A stretch of DNA of 64,000 nt from positions 42,803,501-42,867,500 of the forward strand of contig CP136898.1 in NCBI GenBank assembly GCA_034359265.1, given 5' to 3'. The position numbers and the translations under genes are program-made. Origin of the DNA: Canna indica. Lineage: Eukaryota > Streptophyta > Magnoliopsida > Zingiberales > Cannaceae. This document shows, piece by piece, positions 33,520 through 42,774 of this stretch (positions within the stretch are counted from its first letter, which is position 1; every line of letters starts with the position of its first letter). The notes under the pieces are model-generated. The model made no database searches. It was not told the DNA's origin and worked only from the letters and a program-made list of their open reading frames with translations.

Positions 33520-33851
33520 AACTTCAGCCACGGCTTACCCATAGCTGCCCATCACTACCCTGTGGCTGAAAGCAAATCATAAATAGCTGATGGCCTGGGC
33601 AGCACCAAATATCACAGTTGCTAATAATATCACCAACGGCTAACAACTGTGGTTGATGTGTTTAAATCAGCGATAGTGCATGCGGCTATCGTTGATGATT
33701 ACTTGTGACAATAGAGGTCGGCCATCACAACTAATTTGAGACGGGCACAGCAGTGACAGTGTTTTGTTATGGTCTGCACCATCTGTGATAGTCATCACCA
33801 ATGGTTTAGCCACGGCCTGAGCCGTCGATTACAACGATAATTCTAGTAGTG
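33520..33851. repeat. Right subterminal repeats and TIR of the CACTA
   Basis: TTCAGCCACGGCTTA, TTTAGCCACGGCCTGAGCCG, CAACGGCTAACAACTG and similar motifs in both orientations, ending ATTCTAGTAGTG. They match the left subterminal region. Confidence 0.85.
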
Positions 33852-34560
33852 AAAAACAAACTGTACCCCAGCTTGCATAAATGCGAATTTATCACTTCAA
33901 GACTCCTCTTTTTGGGTTTCATAATATGTCACAATGGCATACATACTGACCCTAGAAAGATACAAGCTATCATAGAGTGGCCTTCACCCAATAGCATCAC
34001 TGAGTTGAGAAGGAACTGAGAAGCTTCTTGGGTCTAGCTACCTTCTACAGGAGATTCATATGAGTTAGCAAGTCCTCTAACAAATAGCCTCAAGAAGGGA
34101 CAATTCAATTGTGGTCCAGAACAGGAGGCCAGTTTCAATGTACTCAACGAAAAGTTAACAACAGCTCCTGTATTGGCTTTACCAAATTTTGACAAAACCT
34201 TTGAACTAGAGACCGATGTTTCCAAAACTGGTATTGGGGCAGTGCTAATGCAAGAGGGTAGGTCTATAGTGTACTTCAGTGAAAAATTGAGTGAGGCAAG
34301 ACAAAAATGGACTACTTATGAGCAGGAATTATATGCAGTCATAAGAGCTTTTGATCATTGGAGTCACTATCTTATTCAAAAGGATTTTGTGCTTCACAGT
34401 GATCACTAGCCAGTGAAATATTTAACATCTCAAAAGAAGTTGAATGCTCTTCACGCAAGATAGCTGGAATTTCTACATAAATTTCAATATTCTTTTCAGT
34501 TTAGGAATGGGAAAAATAATAAGGTGACTGATGCATTAAGTAGAAGAACCTCTCTGATGT
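33852..34560 (+). pseudogene. gypsy R RT end and RNase H
   Basis: The RT resumes after the CACTA at NKLYPSLHKCEF, then IEWPSPNSITELR and a frameshift at ~34015. TTAPVLALPNFDKTFELETD follows, then RNase H with GIGAVLMQEG, WTTYEQELYAVIRAFDHW, LHSDHxPVKYL (stop at 34408) and NNKVTDALSRR. The ~100 residues normally found between the two RT halves, including the catalytic Y/F-x-D-D, are absent on both sides of the CACTA. Confidence 0.9.
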
Positions 34561-35843
34561 CTGTAATGCAAGTGGGAATTACTAATTTTGAGAACCAAAA
34601 GGAGTTGTATGACAATGATGAAGACTTCCAAAACATTTGGGAGAAATGTGTAAACAATGAACATATTGAAGACTACTATATTTCAGAAGGCTTCTTATAC
34701 AAGAACAACAGACTTTGTATTCCAAGGACCTCCATTAGGGAATATATCATTGAAGAACTTCATGGAGGAGGTTTGGCAGCTCACTTAGGAGGGATAAGAC
34801 AATCAAGCTTGTCAGTGATAGATATTTCTGGCCTAAGATGAGCAAAGAAATTGCTCTTTGGGTAGAGAAGTGTATGACATGTCAAAGGGCTAAGGGTCAT
34901 CATCTATTATGGACTCTACACTCCCTTACCAGTGCCATCTACAATTTGGGAAGACCTATCAATGGATTTCATCTTGGGTCGACCCATGACTTCCAGAAGG
35001 GTAGATTCCATCTTTGTAGTTGTTGACAAGTTTTCCAAGATGACCGATTTCATGCCTTGTAAAAAGATAGGTGATGCCAGTTACATTGCCAACTTATTTT
35101 TCAAGGAAATTCTGAGGCTACATGGGGTTCCAAAATCCATAACATCATATAAGGATGTTAAGTTTGTGAGCCATTTTTGGAGGGTACTTTGGATGAGATT
35201 TGGTACTCAACTAAATTTCAGTAGTGCCTGTCACCCATAGACGGATGGCCAAACTGAAGTGGTTAACAGGTCTTTGGGTAGTATATTGAGAAGCTTGGCC
35301 ATGGACAAGCCTAAGCAATGGGATGTAGTGCTACCCCAAGCTGAATTTGCCTATAACTATGTGGTTAATAGGACTACGGATAGTCCCCTTTTGCTATAGT
35401 GTACACCAAAGTTCCAAACCATACTTTGGATTTGTTGACTGTTAAACATGGAACAAGTGCAGCAGTTGTGAATTTTGCAGCAAACTATTCAGAACAACAT
35501 CAAAAGATCAAAGCCACCATTGAAGCTGCAAACATTAAGTATAAAGCAGTTGGTTGTTGGCAGACATAGGAGTCTTCAAACTTAATTGTTGGGTGACTTG
35601 GTTATGGTTCATCTCAGGAAAGAACGTTTCCCTACCGGAACTTATAGTAAATTACAACCGAAGAAGATTGGACATTATCAAATAACTAAGGTCTTGGGTG
35701 ACAATGCTTACCTGATAGAGATCCCAGATGACTTCAAGATTTCACCAATCTTCAATATTGCATACCTTTTTCCATACATCCCTCTGGACTCAGCACCTGT
35801 GTCATGTTCTAAACTCGAGGAAGAGTTTCCTAATGGTGGGAAG
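34561..35843 (+). pseudogene. gypsy R integrase and C-terminal region
   Basis: Zinc finger: EELHGGGLAAHLGG and CMTCQRAKG (34754-34880), with a frameshift at ~34840 and a small deletion at ~34900. Catalytic core: [10 protein letters not shown] (first D), [26 protein letters not shown] (second D, ~35155), then a TAG and DGQTEVVNRSLG (E, ~35260). The C-terminal part has [15 protein letters not shown] and [15 protein letters not shown], ending at TGA 35847-35849, which overlaps the first bases of the LTR. Further stops lie at ~35398 and ~35570. Confidence 0.9.
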
Positions 35844-35846
35844 GAT
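35826..35846 (+). promoter_or_regulatory. Probable polypurine tract of gypsy R
   Basis: A purine-rich run including GGTGGGAAGGA (35835-35845) sits directly before the 3' LTR start. Confidence 0.6.
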
Positions 35847-36216
35847 TGATGTATGCTGGATTACATTACAGGTTACCCAGCTCAATGTATTAGTTTTAAT
35901 ACATAGTTGTTGATATTGTTGTAATCAAAGTTACTTAGTTGTTTTGCAATTAGCTTAGTTTCGTGAGTTTAATAATGAACTAACACGTGGACCATTGAAC
36001 GGTCCATGATCAACTAGTTGTTAAGGTCGCTAGCTGGGTATAAAGGCCGCGACTAATTTTGAATAAAGGTTAGAAATTTTCCCACATTCTTCATTTTCTT
36101 TTGTAATTTGTAACCAGATTGGAGTAAAATAAAATTTTCGGATCGATATCAGGAATTTAACCTAAATCATCCTAATTTCTTCAATCCTTACCTGGATTGG
36201 TTTGTGTGCTGCATCA
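35847..36216 (+). repeat. 3' LTR of gypsy R
   Basis: 370 bp; same ends as the 5' LTR. The TATA box TATAAAG is at 36039-36045; one arm of the upstream inverted repeat has a single change (GGTCCATG). TSD TGATG follows at 36217-36221. Confidence 0.9.
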
Positions 36217-36221
36217 TGATG

Positions 36222-37714
36222 GACATACTTGTCTAGGTGTGCTATACAGACTAAATCTTCGAGTTAATCTCTGAGCATTGCACAGTCCTCGGTGGTGTGT
36301 CCATAAGTATCATGGAATGCACACTTCTTGGTTCATGTCGGCATTAGGCAGTAGCTTTTGTTTTCCTACGTTCGTTGGGTATTTGAAAAGCTTCAGATGG
36401 TAGATGTCACAGAGGATAGTTTTCTTCTTTGTGTTGAGAGGGGTGTGCCTTTCGAATCGAGCATTCGGGCGAGGTAGTGTCCTCGATCTCCTACCAACAC
36501 CATGGTCATGTCAGCTATAGTCTTTGGCTCTTTTGTCTCCCTTTTTAGATTTTTTGTCCTTGACAGCAGCTTTGAGGTTCTTCTAGTCGATCTTTTCTGA
36601 TTCCCAGAGCTCTTCCATTTTTACGAAGCTTCCGGCTTTCTCCTGGAATTTGGCCATGTATATAGGCCCAATCAAGGCGATCTAGTCGGCGAAGAGCCCG
36701 ATCGTTAGTCCGAGCTAGATGTAGAAGAGCTTGATTTGTGGATCGAGATTGGGAATTTCAGTTTCTATGGCCTGAAACCTATCCAAGTATTCTCTCATAG
36801 GCTCCTGTTGTCCTTGCCTGACATAGTGGAGGGCAATCGTCGTCTTGTGATATACCCGTGATGTGGTGAGCCAATTGAGGAAGACGCAAGAGAGGTCTTT
36901 GAAAGAATTAATAGATCGCAGTGGGAGGGAGGAAAACCATAGCAAATCGGTTTTTCCCTATAAAGTTGGAAAGGCTTTACAGAGCGCTAGATCGGTTGCT
37001 CCGTGATAGAGCATCGTAATCCTGAATGCCATCAGGTGTAGTGCGGGGTCGCCCGTGTTGTTGTAGGGCGTCAGGGTGGTAGGTAACTCACTTGTCGGTG
37101 GGAGACAGGTTGTCATGATGTGCTCGGCGAAGGGTCCCGCATCTAGAGGGAGTGTCGTCCCAGTTTTTCGGGCTTTGGGATTTTCGTCTTTTTTCAGACG
37201 ACTAGTGTTGGAGACCTCATCATGAAGGACGGAAATTGGCCTCCTTTCTGAGTGATTGTTCTCCCCATGCTCTGAGTGACAATGCTCGCGGTCAGCCGGT
37301 GGCTGTCCCTAGGACTGTGTCAATACTTCAACTTGGGCAGCTAGACGTTGGTTCTTTACTTCCAACTCATTTATCTTTTTCTGGGGTTCTTCAGTGGGGA
37401 ACATGGGCTGGCACCCAAGCATCGCTACTCGATGTTTCATCATCACCAGGCTGCGATCAATCGTTGTCATCGGGTTACTGACGTTGGCATGCATCGGCGG
37501 TCGTTTGGCTCCGAGTTCCAACCAGTGTGGGGGAGGTAAGCTTTTACTCGGCCCCATGGTGGGTGCCAAATATTCCTGCCTGAGGATCAGAGTACTATGG
37601 TCGTGTTCGGTGTCTCTCCTTATCTGGTTCAACGCTGGGGGGGGGGGTGCAAAAGATACTCTAACACTCAAGTTAGGAGGACTTCGAGGTAGAGGTAATG
37701 ACATTGAAACTTAG
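36222..37714 (-). pseudogene. Tat-like Ty3/gypsy gag (T1, right part)
   Basis: From right to left: an N-terminal region with INELEVKNQRLAAQVEVL (coiled-coil-like, ~37320-37385). The gag core follows with LLWFSSLPLRSINSFKDLSC and RQGQQEPMREYLDRF (36715-36945), then a C-terminal histidine/cysteine motif CAFHDTYGHTTEDCAMLRD at about 36265-36330. The family gag reads W-x-x-L-P-x-x-S-I-x-S-F, matching here. Stops occur at ~36715 and elsewhere, and an 11-G run lies at 37637-37647. Its protease half is at 18561-19433. Confidence 0.8.
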
Positions 37715-38064
37715 GGTTACATGTCGTGTGTATATTTATTGTAGGTGGAGGTGATGAAGCCACCCGGCAATCTCACGAGGATGTTGCCTAGAATGGGTCG
37801 AGGCCGATCCCGAAGATGGAGGGCTTATAATGGCGTATCCCTCGTGATAAGAGATTATGTGGATGTCCTTATTTGGTCGGGTGGAGTCCCCGAGCAGAAC
37901 CATTTGGCCTGGCTCGAGTCAAATTCAGAATTATAGCCAGGCGGAAATCCCTCGGCGGAGCCGTTTGGTTCGGTCCAAAGTGAGTGGTGGGGTGCTGATG
38001 GGTCTGGTCCGACTGGGCTCAGTGGTTCTAGTCCAGTCCAGTTGGTATCATGTCAATACTATTT
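37715..38064 (-). other. Probable Tat-like leader or LTR remnant
   Basis: Non-coding, GC-richer DNA upstream (minus-strand sense) of the T1 gag, with repeated TTTGGTCGGGTGG/TTTGGTTCGGTCC-type motifs. A TGGTATCATGTCAATAC stretch at ~38043 resembles, but is not, a tRNA-Met primer site. Its place fits a 5' leader/LTR; no LTR partner is visible. Confidence 0.35.
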
Positions 38065-38245
38065 AGAAAACATTTGAAGGATTTTTCTTTAAGTAATTAT
38101 ATCTTTAAAAAAAGGATGAAAGATTTTTTTTTTTAAAAGAAACTTATTTGGTTTAACATGACACATTCCCATTTGATTCCAGGTTGCATGCGTCATTTAT
38201 GTCTATGATTAATCATTTATGCATGGTCTTAAAATGTTCTTGTAG

Positions 38246-39207
38246 ATGGCACCCCGAACCAAGAAACCCAGTCTCCTTGATAACCTTCTTACCCACACAG
38301 GTAAAGCACAAGCAGCACGATTTAACACTCGTACTGTGTTGCAAACCCGTATAGTTCATTTGGGGGATCTTGAACAGTATGACATTAGGAGTCGGTTGAG
38401 TGCATTAGGATGGGTAGAGTTTTTAGGACGATCAATTCCAATTTGTCCAGTACTTATTAGAGCTTTCTTCGCAAATCTTACTATTGATCTCTCCTACCTT
38501 GAAGACTACCCAGTTCTTCACTCCGAAATCCTATGTCAATCCATAGTGATCATTGCTATTAGGGAAGCATTTGATTTTCCTATATTTGGTGTTCGTGCCT
38601 ACACTATGTCCACTCATGTGTTTAATGAAGATCACCCGACATCTGAAGTTGTATAAGCTATTTATCCGGCCAGAGATATAGTGGAGCAGTACCATTGCAG
38701 GCTATAAAATTATCCACTGTCGCTAGGATTATGCATATCATTATCGCACAGGTGCTAGTCTTAGAGTACTGTTTTATGCCATGTCTAGTCAGGTTATTGA
38801 TATCCCTGATCTTATGTTTAACTACAATGTTGAGGTACAAGCATCTACTAGGCAAGCCCTTCCCTTCGCATCCATCACATCGTACTTCATTTACCTATTT
38901 AGGGTAACAGATCAAGATACGAGATTGAGCATGCTCCTAAGGCGATCGACACATTGACACTCACCCGCAAGAAGATTTTGGGAGATCAACGGGGGAAGCA
39001 TGCTCGAGTAGGAGATTCATCAAATTCAGAGGATGATGATGACGACGATGATGAGGAGGAGGATGGTGCTGGTGGCAGCTCCTCGCATCCACCACCAGAT
39101 GATCAGTATGAGATGTTGGAGTCTCGGATGGCTCAACTGCACATTGATCATGTCACATGGAACAACAACATGACCAATCGCATGGATCAGATGGATCTAT
39201 AGTTGTG
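38246..39207 (+). pseudogene. Sirevirus-type third ORF, main part
   Basis: The likely start is ATG 38246 (MAPRTKKPSLLDNLLTHTGK), preceded by TTCTTGTAG, a possible splice acceptor. Residues LEQYDIRSRLSALGWVEFLG and FFANLTIDLSYLEDYPVL (to ~38540) resemble the retroelement-linked putative plant transposon protein domain. A stop comes at 38654. A later frame (38954-39202) has an acidic block (DDDDDDDEEEDGAGG) and NNNMTNRMDQMDL. It is cut by the solo LTR at 39213; the continuation is at 40999-41094. Function unknown; an envelope role is only inferred from position. Confidence 0.6.
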
Positions 39208-39212
39208 TTAAC

Positions 39213-40993
39213 TGTTGGGTGGAATTGCCACACTAGAGAGGGTGAATAGTGTGTTAACTAAATCTATTTTTCTAATTTCAGTTTTAATCGTTTTCTTAAA
39301 CTACTTAGGCAATTTATAATTCGACGACTAAATGCGGAAGCGATAAATAATAAAATAATTAATACAACCAATAAACCATGACAAATACAATGATTTATAG
39401 TGGTTCGGCCCCAATGCCTACTCCACTACCTAAGCACCCCGCTCAGAATTTCCAAACTAGCTTTACTAGATTATCTTGTTTCCTTTACAACGAGGACGTT
39501 TTCACCGGAGAGTCTCCACTCTCACACCGAGGCACTTCCACACCCGGAAGTCTCCGCCTTCCTACCGAGAGCACTCTCCCACCTCAATCCTAAGGACAAT
39601 AAGAACTAATCCTAGCAAACTACATTTACACTGGTGGATTTAAGCCTTAACACCAAGGCAACCACCAACTCAATCAAACCTAGCAACCTAGGTTTACACA
39701 AGTTCAATTACAATGAAAGAAATAACAAAATACAATAGCAATTGGAGCAATAAATCAAACAATAGGTACTTAGCTCCAAAAGAAACTCCCTAGTCCTCTT
39801 GATGCCTTGAGATGATGAATTGGTGAAGCTTGAAGGCTAAATCAAAGTGTGGAGATCAAAACTAGGGTTCTTGAAAGGATGACTCAATGAAATACTTTGA
39901 GAATGATCAAGAATGGCTCTTTGGAAGCTTTGATCAGTTGTTAAGAGAGGTTAATGAAGGATGGAGAGGAGTATTTATAACTCCTTTAACCGAACAGCTG
40001 CTCAACGGGCGAAAAACTAGCCATTTCGGTCGTTTGGTTGCTTGCCGGTCGATCGACCGATCGACCGCTCAGTGACCGCTGGCTTTCTATGCCTTAATCG
40101 CACTGTTCGGTCGACCGAATGAGTCACGATTCTGTGATCCGCAATCCGGTCGACCGGCGCACGCACTGCCAGATTTTGGCCTCGATCGATCGATCGAAGT
40201 AGCCACTGTCAATTTTTAGCGCTGTTCGGTCGACCGAAATGGCTACTGCCATTTTTTAACACCATCCGGTTGACCGAACCTGGGCAGAGCAGTTTTTTTT
40301 GCTTTGTTTTTTTGCTCGTTTGGGTTTCGTCTTCACTAAGTCTACATATATAACATTTACTAACTTTAGGTTAATAACTTTAAAATATAAATGTTAATAA
40401 CTTTAAAACATAAATGTTATATAAGAAATACCCCCCATTTGGATTCAATAAAATATCTAACAAATCAAAATCCTTAAGAATCAAAATCTAGTTTTTGGGG
40501 TCTAGTACAAATTTTCAGAAAATAAATTTTTTTAATCTTTCAGGTCAAATATAGGTAGGCTAAAGGCTTCCAAAAATTCCTAAAAGATACCTCATTTTCT
40601 AGTTTTAACCCAAGGAATAATTACCGCCATTTTTTATGTTAGGAAACTATCTAGGTCATATGGCCCTCCAAGGAGCTCCCTAGCTAAGTGAATTTCAGGG
40701 CGGTTTCCGGGTTTTCATACTTTGGGGTTCGGGTTTGGTTTTAGGGTTCTTTGCATCATAAAGAGGATTTACAATATAAACTAGACACCCTAAATCTAAA
40801 CTCTAACTTTCCGAATAATTCGAGCGTGTTTACCAACGTCCTTCTGATTTCTCGATTTCTTCGATATTTCTGATCGAGAATGTCGTGGGCTAACCGACTT
40901 AGAACCTGAAAGATTTCTCAATGAAACATTAGTTCCATGTTTATTATCATCAAAACCGAGATTAAGACCAAGGTTGAAAACTTTAAGCCAACA
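39213..40993 (-). repeat. Solo LTR (1781 bp) in the Sirevirus D third ORF, TSD TTAAC
   Basis: It starts TGTTGG and ends CCAACA, flanked by TTAAC on both sides (39208-39212 and 40994-40998). On the minus strand it begins with sequence containing TTTTGATGATAATAAACATG, like the start of the Sirevirus D LTR (TTTTGATGATAACAAAC at ~41563), and ends with CACTATTCACCCTCTCTAG (39228-39250). A 40040-40280 stretch holds several TCGGTCGACCGA-type palindromes. Such solo LTRs arise by recombination between the two LTRs of an inserted element. Confidence 0.9.
40045..40280. repeat. Palindrome cluster in the solo LTR
   Basis: Includes GGTCGATCGACC near 40047, TTCGGTCGACCGAA at 40106-40119, CCGGTCGACCGG at 40146-40157, GATCGATCGATC near 40183, TTCGGTCGACCGAA near 40225-40238 and a decayed CCGGTTGACCG near 40266. 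Similar motifs occur in the Sirevirus D LTR (41846-41990). Confidence 0.85.
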
Positions 40994-40998
40994 TTAAC

Positions 40999-41094
40999 GG
41001 CATTTATGGTCGTGTTGATGAGATGTGTGGCCGCGTTGATCAAATGTGGCAGTACTATCAGGCTCATCAGCCACCACCTCCAGAGGAGTGATGA
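40999..41094 (+). pseudogene. Sirevirus-type third ORF, end after the solo LTR
   Basis: The frame GIYGRVDEMCGRVDQMWQYY followed by QAHQPPPPEE stops at TGA 41092-41094. It carries on the repeated x-R-M/V-D-x-M pattern seen just before the solo LTR (NRMDQMDL), though a frameshift lies across the junction. Confidence 0.7.
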
Positions 41095-41257
41095 CTGTGA
41101 CTTTCTATTTTGTCTAGTACTCATTGTGTGGATGTCACAGTCACATAGACTTGTATTGTTTTATTGGATGTGGATGAAATTTACTTTCCGACTTTATGTT
41201 TGATATGCATCTTTATCTTCTCGTTATTTTATTTGTGTACGTTTTTTTATTGATGTC

Positions 41258-41515
41258 AAAAGGGGGAGAAGTATTGGTTATCATGTGCTAGCCTTCATAA
41301 TGTTAACACTAATTGTATGGCATGACGATAGGGGGAGAATTAAGGTTGTTATTGATTTATAGATATGCATATTGATAGGGGGAGCACTAGAATTGATTGA
41401 TATAATCTTTTATTTGCTCTCACTCATGTGTTTCTTTTTCATGCTTATATAATAACCAAATGCCTACTTTATTATGCTTTTAGTTATAGGTTTGTCATCA
41501 TCAAAAAGGGGGAGA
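41258..41515 (+). promoter_or_regulatory. Four polypurine tracts of Sirevirus D
   Basis: AAAAGGGGGAGAA (41258-41270), ATAGGGGGAGAA (41328-41339), ATAGGGGGAGC (41375-41385) and CAAAAAGGGGGAGAA (41502-41516). The last one directly precedes the LTR. Multiple tracts are a known Sirevirus trait. Confidence 0.8.
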
Positions 41516-41516
41516 A

Positions 41517-42774
41517 TATTGGCCGAGGTTTTCATCTTTGCGCTCAAATATTCTCCATAAATGTTTTGATGATAACAAACCATGTCTAACAAAGTTTTAA
41601 GCATGAAAGTCACAAGTTGAAGTTGATAATGTTCACGCGACATCGTCTTTGAAATTCAAGTCTTTTAGAGCTTCTCAAATCCGCGATGAATTCATCAAAG
41701 AAAATTAGAAGTTGTAATTTAAGAGTGTCTATAGAGTGATTGTAATTTTCTTGGGTAGGTCTCCTAGGTATATGCACTTCGAAATCTCAAAACCCGTGAA
41801 TTGAAACCCGAAAGACAAAAAAAAAAAGCCTATAAACTGACTATTGGTCGAATGGCCGATCAAATGGTCGGTCGACCAAATGACCGATCGGGCTCTACCG
41901 AATGTTGTCAAAAACATCCAGTAGCCATTCAGTCGATCGTCGGTTCAATGGTCGGTCGATCGACCCATTGATCGACTGATCGAATGGCGCTGTAACAGAC
42001 AAAAAAATATGTCTGTTGAGCCTATTTCCACTCGACACCATTTCTTCTAAAGTCTATATAAACTTCCCTAAGACTTTTCCTCAGTCACCACTGATGCCCT
42101 AAGCCTCTTTTGAGTTAATCTTTGCATCCTCTAAGCTTTCATTGAGTATTTCTCTAATACCTAGCCTCTTGATTCCTCATCTTGAAGTGCATCATCATTG
42201 AAGGGTTGTTGAAGCTTGCTAGGCACAAGAAGATGAGTTGATTTTCATGTGATAAGTATTCTATCCTCTTTTCTTGTGATAAATGTTTGGTTTGCTTTAG
42301 TTTTTTATTGTAAATTCAAGTGTGTATAAAGACCTAGTGTTTGGTCTTGTAGTTTGGTGGCAATGGTGTAGATGTTTAAATCCACTTGTGTAAGCTAGGT
42401 TAGGAGTGTTCCTTAGGATTTGAGGTGGGAGAGTTCACTCAGTGTGAAGGCAAAGACTTTCGGGTGTGGAAGTTCCTTCGGACACAGTGTAGAGACTTTC
42501 CAATGAAAAGTCCTCAATTGTAAGAAACTCTTAACTTAGTGGAATTGTGTGTGAAATCCTAAGCACGGCTTAGGTATTGGAGTAGGCGGTGTTGCCGAAC
42601 AACTATAAATCTTGGTGCGTTAGCATTAATTTATTAGTGTTGATTTCTTGATTATTTTATCATTGAAATATATACTTGAAATAGAAATCAACAACTTGTT
42701 AAAGAATCGAATGTAGCTTAAAAATTAGCGGTACACACTATTCACCCCCCTCTAGTGTGCCCATTTCACTTACA
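41517..42774 (+). repeat. 3' LTR of Sirevirus D
   Basis: It begins TATTGG (mutated from TGTTGG) after the last polypurine tract. It contains palindromic GGTCGATCGACC-type motifs (41846-41990) and a TATA box (TATATAA, 42055-42061), and ends with ATTCACCCCCCTCTAGTG and a likely CTTACA terminus. Length ~1258 bp. The end base is uncertain by a few nucleotides because the partner LTR is absent. Confidence 0.7.

Larger units (their letters stand above)
22136..33851 (+). mobile_element. CACTA (En/Spm) transposon with tandemly duplicated transposase block
   Basis: The termini are CACTACTAGAAT (22136-22147) and its exact complement ATTCTAGTAGTG (33840-33851), with subterminal GCCACGGC/AGCCGT repeats at both ends. 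Inside, a block of minisatellite, TNP2 and tnpA occurs twice in direct order (about 22940-27250 and 27250-32460), the second copy continuing to the element's own 3' end. The 3-bp flanks (GGA and AAA) do not match, and about 300 bp of the host RT is missing at the site. Both transposase copies are broken. Confidence 0.9.
19439..36216 (+). mobile_element. Complete chromovirus-like Ty3/gypsy element (gypsy R) carrying a nested CACTA
   Basis: Both LTRs are 370 bp, start TGATGTATGCTGG and end GCTGCATCA, and are flanked by TGATG. By eye they differ at about 34 of 370 sites (~9%). Inside are a tRNA-Met primer site, gag with zinc knuckle, protease, RT, RNase H and integrase in gypsy order. The pol tail ends with a [16 protein letters not shown] motif and no chromodomain, as in short-LTR chromoviruses (CRM/Reina/Galadriel group, unresolved). 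Removing the CACTA (22136-33851) leaves ~5.1 kb. Stops are numerous, so it is dead. Confidence 0.9.
38065..42774 (+). mobile_element. 3' portion of a second Sirevirus-type copia element (Sirevirus D)
   Basis: It comprises a third ORF, a run of G-rich polypurine tracts and a 3' LTR, all on the plus strand; pol and the 5' LTR are missing on the left. A solo LTR from a related element, in the opposite direction, interrupts the ORF (39213-40993). The LTR ends with ATTCACCCCCCTCTAGTG, a very common 3' LTR signature of plant Sirevirus-like elements. Confidence 0.75.
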
